Shown: piece by piece, positions 45,763-54,260 of the stretch | How the letters are laid out: each line of letters begins with the position of its first letter | Position numbering within the stretch: the first letter of the stretch is position 1 | Source: Novosphingobium album (ex Hu et al. 2023) | Lineage (GTDB): Bacteria > Pseudomonadota > Alphaproteobacteria > Sphingomonadales > Sphingomonadaceae | NCBI RefSeq assembly: GCF_022832385.1 | Contig: NZ_JALHLE010000011.1 | Location: forward strand, 1-64,000 | Reading direction: 5' to 3' | DNA length: 64,000 nt | Translations under genes and position numbers: made by a program | Notes under the pieces: generated by a model | Database searches by the model: none | Seen by the model: the letters and a program-made list of their open reading frames with translations, nothing else | Told to the model about the DNA's origin: nothing

Positions 45763-46752
45763 TCAGTAGCTGATGTAGACGTTGTCGAGGACGTTCTCGG
45801 GCTGCGGACGCGGCGCCTTGCGCGATTCCGCAACCGCCGTCTCGATGGCGTTCAGGGCGTCGGCGTCGATCGCATCGAGATCGGCGTCCTCAAGCAGCTT
45901 CGCTCCGGTCACGCTGGCGCGGAATATCTTGATGCAATCGCGCTCAGCCCGCAGGCGATCGAGTTCGCCCTTGCCGCGGTAGCGCTGCGGATCGCCTTCA
46001 AAGTGGCCGAAGAAACGCTCGGTGTCGAATTCGACCGCAGCCGGGCCATTGCCGGGTACGCGCACGTAATCGAGCACTTCGCGCATGCAGTCGTAGACCG
46101 AGAAGAAGTCCACGCCGTTCGCGCGCCACACCTTCATCCCGAAGGCTTCAGCGCGGCTGGCGATGTCGTTGTTGGTGCCCACCGCATAATCGACGCCGGT
46201 GTGTTCGGAATAGTGGTTGTTCTCGAACACGAAGATCGCCGGGGCCTTGGTCACGACCGCCAGGTTCATCGCCTCGAACGTGGTGCCCTGGTTGCAGGCG
46301 CCGTCGCCCGAGAAGGCGATCGAGACGGCCAGCTTGCCATCTTCGTCCGGCCCGTCGATCTTGTTCGAGATCGCTGCACCGACCGCGATCGGCGCACCGG
46401 CTCCGACGATGCCGTTGGCACCCAGCATGCCCTTGTCGATGTCGGCAATATGCATGGAACCCGCCTTGCCATTGCAAAGGCCGTCCTGGCTGCCCCAGAT
46501 TTCCTTCATCATGCCCGTCACGTCGCAGCCCTTGGCAAGGCAGTGGCCATGGCCGCGGTGGGTGGAGACGATCTTGTCGCGCGGGGTCAGGTGCTCGCAG
46601 ACGCCCACGGCAACGGCTTCCTGACCGCAATAGAGGTGCGTGAAGCCCGCGATCTCGCCGGTCTGGATCTCCTCGTGGAGACGTTCCTCGAATTCGCGGA
46701 TCAGCTTCATCTGCCGGTAAGCGCGGGTCAACGCCTCGCGGTTCAGCTGCAT
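45763..46752 (-). CDS. 2-oxoacid dehydrogenase E1 alpha subunit
   Basis: The 329-aa protein carries the thiamine-diphosphate motif from GDGACNQGTTFEAMNLA to IFVFENN. It also has HRGHGHCLAKG and GKAGSMHIADIDKGMLGANG, which are close to acetoin or branched-chain E1alpha. Substrate is unknown. In the operon context it may activate a ring-cleavage 2-oxoacid to its CoA ester. Confidence 0.92.
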   Translation of the reverse strand: MQLNREALTRAYRQMKLIREFEERLHEEIQTGEIAGFTHLYCGQEAVAVGVCEHLTPRDKIVSTHRGHGHCLAKGCDVTGMMKEIWGSQDGLCNGKAGSMHIADIDKGMLGANGIVGAGAPIAVGAAISNKIDGPDEDGKLAVSIAFSGDGACNQGTTFEAMNLAVVTKAPAIFVFENNHYSEHTGVDYAVGTNNDIASRAEAFGMKVWRANGVDFFSVYDCMREVLDYVRVPGNGPAAVEFDTERFFGHFEGDPQRYRGKGELDRLRAERDCIKIFRASVTGAKLLEDADLDAIDADALNAIETAVAESRKAPRPQPENVLDNVYISY

Positions 46753-46802
46753 GGGAGCGTCCTCTCTTGGTTAGTGTTTACGTCTGTATGCGGCATGGTT
46801 CG

Positions 46803-48011
46803 TCAGAGGCCCAGCACTGACTTGGCGATGATCGTGCTCTGCACTTCGTTTGTGCCGCCAAAGATCGTCCAGGCCCGGCTGTTGAGATAGCGCGCGGCAG
46901 CGACCTGCGCGGCCTTGGAATGGATATCCTCGGGCGCGTTGTCGCCGTAGAGCGGCCGGGTCATGTCGAGTTGCAGGCCGGCGATCCCGAAGGTGTCGAC
47001 CGCCAGCAGATCGATCTCCTGACGCAGGTTGGAGGCGAGCAACTTGGTCAGCGAGGTCTGCGGACCGGGCTTGGAGCCCTTGGCGATGTCGGCGATGATC
47101 TTGAGTTCGATCATGTCCAGCGCATTGACGCCCAGCCGCGCCTTCGCGACGCGCCGGCGCCAGTCGGTCTGATCGGCGAGTTTGCCCCCCTTGCCGTCGC
47201 TCTCTTGCTGTGCGGCCGCCTCGATCTGATCGAGGTCGTAGCAAAGCTTGGGCGCATGGCAGGAACCGCCGCGCTCGTTCTCAAGCAGGAACTTGGCGAT
47301 CGTCCAACCCTGCCCTTCCTCGCCAACGAGGTTTTCGGCCGGAACGACGACGTCTTCCAGAAACACCTGATTGACCTCGTGATCGCCCGCGTTGGTCAGG
47401 ATCGGGCGCACCGAAACACCGGGCGTGTCAAGATCGATCAGCAGGAACGAGATACCCGCCTGCTTCTTCACCTCGGTGTTGGTGCGCACCAGCGTGAACA
47501 TGCGGTTCGCGTGGTGGGCATGGGTGGTCCAGATCTTGGAACCATTAACGACATAGGTATCGCCATTGCGGACCGCGCGGGTCTTGAGGCTGGCCAGATC
47601 TGAACCGGCGCCCGGCTCCGAGAAGCCCTGGCACCAGTAATCGTCGCCCGAAAGGATACGCGGCAGGTAGTAGGCCTTCTGCCCGGGATTGCCGAAGGTC
47701 CAGAGCACCGGCGCCAGCAGCTTGAGACCGAGCACGGTAAGATTGGGCGCACCGGCGGCAGCGCATTCCTTTTCGAACAGGTAGCGGCGCAGCGGCGTCC
47801 AGCCGGTGCCGCCATGCTCGGCAGGCCACTGGTACCCCAGCCAGCCTTTTGCGTGCAGCACGGCATTCCATGCCTGGCCGATTTCCGGCTCGACGAAGAC
47901 CGAAGGCGTGGACGCCGCTCCTGCCTTCACATCCTGCGGCAAATTGTCGCGCAGAAAGGCGCGGACGTCATCGCGGAACGCGGCATCTTCGGGCGAGAGA
48001 TCGATATCCAT
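46803..48011 (-). CDS. Acyl-CoA dehydrogenase
   Basis: The 402-aa flavoprotein shows QGFSEPGAGSDLASLKTRA, WTTHAHHANRMF and the C-terminal IFGGTNEVQSTIIAKSVLGL, which supplies adenine-binding residues. It resembles the longer steroid/cholate side-chain FadE type. It lies 5 bp after the thiolase gene in the same operon and would carry out an alpha,beta-desaturation in side-chain or ring beta-oxidation. Confidence 0.9.
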   Translation of the reverse strand: MDIDLSPEDAAFRDDVRAFLRDNLPQDVKAGAASTPSVFVEPEIGQAWNAVLHAKGWLGYQWPAEHGGTGWTPLRRYLFEKECAAAGAPNLTVLGLKLLAPVLWTFGNPGQKAYYLPRILSGDDYWCQGFSEPGAGSDLASLKTRAVRNGDTYVVNGSKIWTTHAHHANRMFTLVRTNTEVKKQAGISFLLIDLDTPGVSVRPILTNAGDHEVNQVFLEDVVVPAENLVGEEGQGWTIAKFLLENERGGSCHAPKLCYDLDQIEAAAQQESDGKGGKLADQTDWRRRVAKARLGVNALDMIELKIIADIAKGSKPGPQTSLTKLLASNLRQEIDLLAVDTFGIAGLQLDMTRPLYGDNAPEDIHSKAAQVAAARYLNSRAWTIFGGTNEVQSTIIAKSVLGL

Positions 48012-48016
48012 TGTTC

Positions 48017-49177
48017 TTATCGTTCCAGAATCGTCACCGCCGAGACGCCCGGAGCACCATAGACATGGCTGTATGCCGTCTTCGGGTTGCCGGGAACCTG
48101 ACGGTCACCTCCATCACCGCGCAGTTGCACGACGTTTTCGTAGACCTGACGCAGGCCCGAGGCACCAATCGGTTCGCCGCAGGCGAGACATCCGCCATCA
48201 GTGTTGACCGGAAGGGCGCCGCCAATTTCGGTACGCCCCTCGGCCAGCCATTGCTCCTGATCGCCGTTCGCGCAAAAGCCGTTCTCGGCCATGTGCATGA
48301 TCTCGGCACCGGCCTCGGTGTCCTGAAGCTGGGCGACGTCGATGTCTCCCGGCTCCATCCCTGCGAGGCGGAAGGCATCGCGCGAGGCGATCTGCGATGC
48401 CGTGCCGCGCGGGCCGCTGTCGTCCTCGACCACGTCGATGGAAGGAGCAAAGACCTCGAAGCTGTGCGGCGGGCGCGTGCGCATCGTCGCGGCCTTGAGC
48501 CGGATCAACGGCTTGCCCAGCTCGCGCGCCTTCTTCTCGCTGGCAAGGATCAGCGCAACGCCGCCCTCGCCCGGCGAGCAGAACATATATTTCGAATAGG
48601 GATCGCTGATCATCGGCGCCTCGAGGATTTCCTCGATGGACACCGGCTGGCGGCGCCAGGCATGCGGCGTCTTCGCGCCGTTGCGGAAGGCCTTTTCAGC
48701 CACACGCCCCAGCGTTTCGCGCGAAATGCCGAACAGCGACATATAGCGCATGATCTTGGCCGCGAAGAACTGCGTCGTGACCATGTAGCCGGCATCGCCG
48801 TACCAGTCAGGCAGGTTATATTCGGCAGGCTTAGCGTCAAAAGCGCCGCGCGGGTGCTTGTCGAAGCCGACCGCAAGACCGATGTCGAACTCGCCCGACT
48901 TGATCGCCATCTGCGCACTGAACAGCGCCGAACCACCGGCCGCACAGCCATTGCGCACGTTGATGAACTGGACCCCGGTCAGGCCAAGCCGGTCGACCAT
49001 GGTATCGGGATTGCCCGCCGCGTCAGAGCTTCCGTAGGCAAACTGGATCTGCGGCCAGTCGATTCCGGCGTCGCCCAGCGCCTGGCGGACCGCAAAGACT
49101 CCCTGTTCCACACCCGACATGCCGTCGGTGCGCCCGAAGGGATGAATGCCGACGCCGACAATGCAGACATCGCTCAT
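48017..49177 (-). CDS. SCP-x/lipid-transfer-type thiolase
   Basis: The 386-aa thiolase lacks the classical degradative C-terminus and belongs to the SCP-x or lipid-transfer-like group. It has FINVRNGCAAGGSALFSAQ (nucleophile Cys), HPRGAFDA and GGCLACGEPIGASGLRQVYE near the end. These thiolases normally need a small DUF35 partner, encoded just upstream with a 4-bp overlap. In actinobacteria such pairs (for example Ltp2 with a DUF35 protein) perform aldol cleavage of steroid side chains, so retro-aldol chemistry is possible here. Confidence 0.85.
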   Translation of the reverse strand: MSDVCIVGVGIHPFGRTDGMSGVEQGVFAVRQALGDAGIDWPQIQFAYGSSDAAGNPDTMVDRLGLTGVQFINVRNGCAAGGSALFSAQMAIKSGEFDIGLAVGFDKHPRGAFDAKPAEYNLPDWYGDAGYMVTTQFFAAKIMRYMSLFGISRETLGRVAEKAFRNGAKTPHAWRRQPVSIEEILEAPMISDPYSKYMFCSPGEGGVALILASEKKARELGKPLIRLKAATMRTRPPHSFEVFAPSIDVVEDDSGPRGTASQIASRDAFRLAGMEPGDIDVAQLQDTEAGAEIMHMAENGFCANGDQEQWLAEGRTEIGGALPVNTDGGCLACGEPIGASGLRQVYENVVQLRGDGGDRQVPGNPKTAYSHVYGAPGVSAVTILER

Positions 49178-49569
49178 GCTGCGTCTCCTGCTGGTGCGTA
49201 CGCCGGAATGAGAACGCTGTCAGGCGCATCGGGATCCAGCGGAACCGGCTTGAACCGAAGCGGCATGCCGATCTTGACGTCCTCGAACGCCACATCGACC
49301 AACCGCGCCTCGACAATCACCTGGCCCGGCAGCTCGACATAGGCGACGATCCACGGTGCAAAGGCTTCTGGCCCGGCATAAGGCGGTGTCTTGGGACGGA
49401 ACCGCTGCACGGTATAGGACCATAAGACGCCATCGCTCGAAAGCGGCATCGCTTCGTAATTACTGCTGTCCGGACAGGGAAAGACCACGCGCCCGGTCGC
49501 CCGGTCACAGCCGCCGACCAGCCTTGGCGGCGTCTCGTCGGTAAAAAGGCCGTCTGCAATAGCGCGCAT
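49174..49569 (-). CDS. DUF35/OB-fold partner of the thiolase
   Basis: The 131-aa protein has a DUF35 N-terminal rubredoxin-like strand (GGCDRATGRVVFPCP, only two Cys, so the zinc site may be degenerate). The OB-fold follows (VLWSYTVQRF, APWIVAYVELPGQVIVEARLV). The ATG at 49569 follows GGGAG; an in-frame ATG at 49608 would add 13 residues. It opens the nine-gene operon and overlaps the thiolase. Confidence 0.82.
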   Translation of the reverse strand: MRAIADGLFTDETPPRLVGGCDRATGRVVFPCPDSSNYEAMPLSSDGVLWSYTVQRFRPKTPPYAGPEAFAPWIVAYVELPGQVIVEARLVDVAFEDVKIGMPLRFKPVPLDPDAPDSVLIPAYAPAGDAA

Positions 49570-49708
49570 CTCACTCCCAATCCTGTTCCGGTATTCGAGT
49601 CCGGGCATGGGAGTCGTTTAAGCCCTCTCCCCGCAGCATTTTGACTCACTAAAACGCTAGGGTGTTCATTCAGCTAGGTCGTGCAAGGCATTGTGCAGGG
49701 AGAACACG

Positions 49709-51334
49709 ATGCCTGAAACCTGGGACTACATCATCGTAGGCGCCGGATCGGCCGGCTGCGTCATGGCCGAGCGGCTGAGCGCCGACGGGCGCTCGCACGT
49801 GCTGGTGCTCGAAGCGGGCGGCGAGAACGACAGTTTCTGGGTCACCTTGCCCAAAGGCGTCGCCAAGCTGGTGCAGAAACCGGAGCACATGTGGGCCTAT
49901 CCGGTCGCCCAGCCGCGTGAAGAAGGCACGCAAGGCGGCGGCGAGGTCTGGATACGCGGCAAGGGCCTGGGCGGTTCGTCCTCGATCAACGGCATGATCT
50001 GGAGCCGCGGCGAACCGGCGGACTATGATGCGTGGGAGCGCGATGCCGGCGCCACCGGCTGGAACGGCGCCAGCATGACCGAAGCTTTCCTCCAGCTTGA
50101 GGATCATGCCGCCGGTACCGGCCCGATGCGTGGCAGTGGCGGGCTCGTCCATGTCGATCCGGCCTGTTTCACTTACCCGCTCGCGGACAAGATGATCGCA
50201 TCAGGCGAGGCGCTTGGCATGAAGCGCGTCGATGATCTCAACGGCACGGCCGGTCCGCGCGTCGGCCTCTACAGCCACAATATCCGGGGCGGCAAACGCG
50301 AGTCTTCCGCACGGACCTATCTGGCAAAAGCGCGCAGCCGTCCCAACGTGAAAGTCATGACCGGGGTCATGGCAGAACGTATCGTGTTCGACGGCACCCG
50401 CGCCACCGGCATCGACACGATCGTGAACGGCCAGCCGCACAGGTTCGATTGCGCAGGCGAGATCATCGTGTCCGCCGGTGCCATGGAAAGCCCCCTGCTG
50501 CTCCAGCGCTCCGGTATCGGCGATAGCGACCGGCTTCGCGCAGCCGGAATCGCTCCTCTGATCCATTCGCCAGACACAGGCGAACGGATGATAGAGCACT
50601 TGTCACTGTCGATGCCCTTCCGGCTCAATCATGGCAAAGGTACGAACAAGAGCTTCTTCGGCATTGGTGCCGCGCTTGCCATGCTGCGCTATCTGGTCCG
50701 GCATGACGGGATCATGGCGACCGGCCCCTTCGAAGTGGGCGCGTTCTGCAATGTCGCTCATCCCGACGGGTGCACAGACGCGCAGTTCTACCTCGGCGGC
50801 TACACCTTCAAGGTAGGCGACGACAACGATCCGGTCCCGCTCGACAAGATCGACCCCAGACCCGGCGTCACCATCTATGGTCAGCTCCTGCGCCTGACGA
50901 GCGAAAGCTCGGTGCGGGCCAGTGGCCCCACAGGCAGCGATCTGCCGGACATCCACCACAATTTCCTTTCGACCGAACACGATCAGCGTTCAGCGGTGGC
51001 GCTCATCCGGAAGATGCGCGATTTCATCTCCGCGCCGCCTTTGGGCACCATGGTGGGCGAATGTGTCGTTCCGGCGATGATGGTGGAAAGCGACGAGGAC
51101 ATCCTCGCCATGTTCCGCCGCCTTTCGAGCTGCGGCCTCCATGCCATCCGCTCTTGCCGGATGGGCAACGACGACAGGGCCGTGGTCGATCCCCAGCTTC
51201 GCGTGCGCGGCGTTCAGGGCGTGCGCGTGGCGGATTGCTCGGTCATTCCGGGCCAGGTCACCGGCAATACCAATGCGCCCGCGATGGCCGTGGGCCTGCG
51301 CGGCGCCGCAATGGTGCTGGAAGACCGCCCCTGA
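49709..51334 (+). CDS. GMC-family oxidoreductase
   Basis: The 541-aa flavoprotein has the FAD motif YIIVGAGSAGCVMAERLS and GGSSSINGMIW, with the flavin covalent-type loop absent. The C-terminal DCSVIPGQVTGNTNAPAMAVG carries the usual His/Asn region, with CGLHAIRSCRMG nearby. It would oxidise an alcohol to a carbonyl. It is preceded by GGGAGA and diverges from the DUF35-thiolase operon across a 139-bp region. Confidence 0.9.
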   Translation: MPETWDYIIVGAGSAGCVMAERLSADGRSHVLVLEAGGENDSFWVTLPKGVAKLVQKPEHMWAYPVAQPREEGTQGGGEVWIRGKGLGGSSSINGMIWSRGEPADYDAWERDAGATGWNGASMTEAFLQLEDHAAGTGPMRGSGGLVHVDPACFTYPLADKMIASGEALGMKRVDDLNGTAGPRVGLYSHNIRGGKRESSARTYLAKARSRPNVKVMTGVMAERIVFDGTRATGIDTIVNGQPHRFDCAGEIIVSAGAMESPLLLQRSGIGDSDRLRAAGIAPLIHSPDTGERMIEHLSLSMPFRLNHGKGTNKSFFGIGAALAMLRYLVRHDGIMATGPFEVGAFCNVAHPDGCTDAQFYLGGYTFKVGDDNDPVPLDKIDPRPGVTIYGQLLRLTSESSVRASGPTGSDLPDIHHNFLSTEHDQRSAVALIRKMRDFISAPPLGTMVGECVVPAMMVESDEDILAMFRRLSSCGLHAIRSCRMGNDDRAVVDPQLRVRGVQGVRVADCSVIPGQVTGNTNAPAMAVGLRGAAMVLEDRP

Positions 51335-51342
51335 GGGCAGGC

Positions 51343-52110
51343 TCAAAGTGAGATGTAGCCCAGTTGGGCCGCCTTGAAGACGGTCTGGCTGCGGTTCACC
51401 GCGTTCAGCTTGGTTGCGGCATTGTGGATATGGAAGCGCACCGTCGCACGGCTGCGCGACATGATCATGCTGATTTCCAGGTCGGTCTTCCCGATCGCAG
51501 CCCAGCGCAGGCATTCCACTTCGCGCTTGGACAGGCGCGATTCCGGCGGCAGGGCCTGTACGGATCCCATGACCTGCACGTAGGTCGCGATGAAGGTGCG
51601 AGCATAGAGCCCCAGCGCGTCGGAGAGCCGCAGGAAATCCTCGGAAAGGTCAGTCTTGTCCCGGTCCAGCGGATTGAAGCTGACGGCGCCGATCTGGCCG
51701 AAAGGCAAGTGCACCGGCACGCCAATCGCGGCACGGGTCATCGCGCGCTGTTCGAAATTGGTGATGTCGATCGACTGGAGATAGGCGTTGGGCTCGCGCG
51801 TGCGGAAGCCTTCCGCATTGGCCCAGAACGGCTCCCCTTCGAAACGGCACGCCGTCGTCAGGGGGGAGTCCAGGGCGATGCGCGAATTGCGCCACCAGAC
51901 ACGCTCGTCGTCCCCCCACTCGAATACCTCGGTGGCAAGGATATTGCCCTCGGCATCAACGGGCGTGCGCTTGTCGGCAATATCGTGCGCAGGGGCGGCA
52001 CGCATGCCTACCGACAACGCAATCCGGTGCAGCGCCTCTGCAGCGGATCGAATACCCTCCGGAGATGCGACCCGGACTGCATCGATGTTCTCTTGTGATA
52101 GCAATTGCAT
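51343..52110 (-). CDS. LuxR-family solo regulator
   Basis: The 255-aa protein has a quorum-sensing-type N-terminal domain (WWRNSRIALDSPL, PFWANAEGF, FGQIGAVSFNPLD) and a GerE HTH (LSKREVECLRWAAIGKTDLE, then RATVRFHIHNAATKL). No luxI-type synthase is present in the window. It may sense a catabolic intermediate or foreign signal and control the flanking catabolic operons. It diverges from an acyl-CoA dehydrogenase gene. Confidence 0.88.
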   Translation of the reverse strand: MQLLSQENIDAVRVASPEGIRSAAEALHRIALSVGMRAAPAHDIADKRTPVDAEGNILATEVFEWGDDERVWWRNSRIALDSPLTTACRFEGEPFWANAEGFRTREPNAYLQSIDITNFEQRAMTRAAIGVPVHLPFGQIGAVSFNPLDRDKTDLSEDFLRLSDALGLYARTFIATYVQVMGSVQALPPESRLSKREVECLRWAAIGKTDLEISMIMSRSRATVRFHIHNAATKLNAVNRSQTVFKAAQLGYISL

Positions 52111-52257
52111 AAGTTCCTCTCCCCCCTTTCCTTAGCCTGACCCGATAGGTGGCACAATTGTTGGATTGGCCGAAACCTTGGAACATTGCCTATTCTTTTG
52201 CCCAGCGGAGTGTCTGCGCCCAGAATGATAAAGCCGCCCGACAGACGGGAGTGGATT

Positions 52258-53376
52258 GTGAATTTCGACCTCAACGAAGACGAGGAAATGCTCAAGGCCC
52301 TAACCGAGCGCTTCGTCACTGACCACTATGATCATGAAAGCCGGCGCACGTTTCTGGGTGAAGCAAACGGCTTTTCGTCCGCCAATTGGGAACTGCTGGG
52401 CGAACTCGGACTGATCGCGGCGCCTTTCCCCGAGGAATTCGGCGGACTGGGTCTGGACGCAACAGGCATTGCGACCGTTTTCGAGGCACTTGGACGCGGG
52501 CTTGTAGTGGAACCGCTAGCCGAAACCGTCGTGCTGGCCGGTCGCCTTTTCGCGCTGACGGCTCCGGAATCGCTTCGCGACGAATGGATCGAACCGCTCA
52601 TAACCGGCGAGAAGCGGCTGGCACTCGCCCATGCCGAACCTGAATCCCGCGGCCGCCTGCCGTGGGTACAAACATCGGCACAGGTTGAAGGCGACACCTT
52701 CATCCTCTCCGGCACCAAGCCTTACTGCATCGCCAGCGGCGGCGTGGACGGCTTCATCGTCACTGCCCGCAAGTCCGGAAATCCGGGCGACAGGGATGGC
52801 ATAGGACTGTTTCTGGTCCCCGCTGATGCCGCGGGCCTGTCTGCGCGCACATGGCAACTTGCGGACGGCAGCCTGGCGACTGCGCTCACGCTGGACTCCG
52901 TCTCCATCCCCGCCGGAAACCAGCTCGAAGGCGGGCTGGACGCGCTGGACGGCGTCGAAGTGCTCACCGCGCTGGCGCGCAGCGCCGAAGCGCTGGGCAT
53001 CATGGAACGGCTGTTCGCCGAAACGCTCGACTATTTGCGCACACGCGATCAGTTTGGCGCCGCGCTTGGCTCGTTCCAGGCGATCCAGCATCGCATGGTC
53101 GCACAGTACGCCTCGATTGAACAAAGCCGCGCCCTGCTCAACCTGGCACTGGTCAACTGGGGTTCGGACGGCTTCGAACAGGCCGTCTACGGCGCACGTG
53201 CCTACATCGCCGATGTTTCGCTGACGCTCGGCCACGAGATGATCCAGTTCCACGGCGGCATGGGCGTGACCGACGAACTTGCCGTGGGCGGCGGGCACAA
53301 GCGCCTTCTGGTGCTCTCGCGTTGGCCCGAGGGCCCGCAGGCCGCACTCGATCGCTACGCGGGTCTGCTCAACTAA
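52258..53376 (+). CDS. Acyl-CoA dehydrogenase (short FadE type)
   Basis: The 372-aa protein from GTG (preceded by GGGAG) begins VNFDLNEDEEMLKALTERFV. It has FPEEFGGLGLDATGIATVFE and, at its end, TLGHEMIQFHGGMGVTDEL. This is the pattern of the steroid-degradation heterotetrameric FadE subunits, which often lack the classical catalytic Glu; I cannot confirm which subunit this is. It is the only gene between its promoter and a strong bidirectional terminator. Confidence 0.85.
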   Translation: MNFDLNEDEEMLKALTERFVTDHYDHESRRTFLGEANGFSSANWELLGELGLIAAPFPEEFGGLGLDATGIATVFEALGRGLVVEPLAETVVLAGRLFALTAPESLRDEWIEPLITGEKRLALAHAEPESRGRLPWVQTSAQVEGDTFILSGTKPYCIASGGVDGFIVTARKSGNPGDRDGIGLFLVPADAAGLSARTWQLADGSLATALTLDSVSIPAGNQLEGGLDALDGVEVLTALARSAEALGIMERLFAETLDYLRTRDQFGAALGSFQAIQHRMVAQYASIEQSRALLNLALVNWGSDGFEQAVYGARAYIADVSLTLGHEMIQFHGGMGVTDELAVGGGHKRLLVLSRWPEGPQAALDRYAGLLN

Positions 53377-53396
53377 AGTTCCCTCCAACCTCAAAA

Positions 53397-53427
53397 AAGG
53401 GGCGATCGGATCGACCGGCCGCCCCTT
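53397..53427. terminator. Bidirectional terminator
   Basis: A 13-bp arm (53397-53409) pairs with 53415-53427 at 11 of 13 positions. It has an A-rich left flank and a TTCTT right flank, so it can end both the rightward ACAD and the leftward ThuA/Rieske transcripts. Confidence 0.75.
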
Positions 53428-53456
53428 CTTCGTGTCCTCATGGGGAGAGGGAAATA

Positions 53457-54260
53457 TCAGGCCGTCTCGCGGTGCTTGATCCATGAAATGCCCCGACGCA
53501 GCAGGTCGTAGAAAACCGGCAGATCCCAGGCGCAACGGTCGACCGTCGGCCACCAGTCCAGCATCGGCTGCAGGTCGTAGTGCCCGCGGCAATGCCCCAG
53601 CGTGTTGTAGAGCACCGCGCCCTTGCCGTGACGCTTGATGTACATGACCGGGTGCGTCCCGATCGCATCGGCCGCCTCGACGAAACCGGTGCCCTCTTCG
53701 GTACATTCGGTTTCCAGCAGCACGTGCAGGTCGCCGTGGCATTCCATGTGATAGAGTTCGTCGGTCGTCTCGAACGGTTCGATGCCCTGCGTCAGTTCGT
53801 GATCGGGATCGGCGACCGTAACCGTATAAGGCGCGATCGGCGGATGCGTGAGGAACTGCGTGCCCAGCAGGTCCATCATCAGCGGCGCCCATCGCGGAGC
53901 ATCCCACAGGCCGTTCTCGAGCAGGCGCAGAACCGAATTGGTGCCATGCAACGCATACCAGCGCCCACCTGCCTTCAACCAATCCCGCAACACCTCCTGC
54001 GCTGCCAGCGAAGGCGTGACGTCACAGGTGTACGTGATGAGGATATCGGCCTCGCGGATCGCATCGAGCGTCTCGTAGTTCTCGAACACCCGGGTGCGCA
54101 CGCGCGAGTCCTCGGCCAGCAATTTCAGCAGTTCCAGCCGCGCGAAATCCATATCATGCCAGACGCCGCCGCAGATCAGCACGCAGTTGATTCGCGGCGG
54201 GTGCTCCGGCTCCTGCTTCGGCGGCGGGATTTCCCCGCCGTATGCACCTTCTCCGCTCAC
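53457..54260 (-). CDS. ThuA-like domain protein
   Basis: The 267-aa protein has the ThuA/class I amidotransferase-like fold: INCVLICGGVWHDMDFARLE, READILITYTCDV, RWYALHGTNSV, ETTDELYHMECHGD and GKGAVLYNTLGHCRGHYD. Members act on sugars or unknown carbonyl compounds. Its start overlaps the Rieske gene stop by 4 bp (ATGA), so the two probably function together. Confidence 0.8.
   Translation of the reverse strand: MSGEGAYGGEIPPPKQEPEHPPRINCVLICGGVWHDMDFARLELLKLLAEDSRVRTRVFENYETLDAIREADILITYTCDVTPSLAAQEVLRDWLKAGGRWYALHGTNSVLRLLENGLWDAPRWAPLMMDLLGTQFLTHPPIAPYTVTVADPDHELTQGIEPFETTDELYHMECHGDLHVLLETECTEEGTGFVEAADAIGTHPVMYIKRHGKGAVLYNTLGHCRGHYDLQPMLDWWPTVDRCAWDLPVFYDLLRRGISWIKHRETA

Noticed and set aside
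45574..46890. Long forward frame opposite E1alpha and E1beta
   Set aside because: It is a shadow of two well-recognised genes on the other strand, with no family motif.
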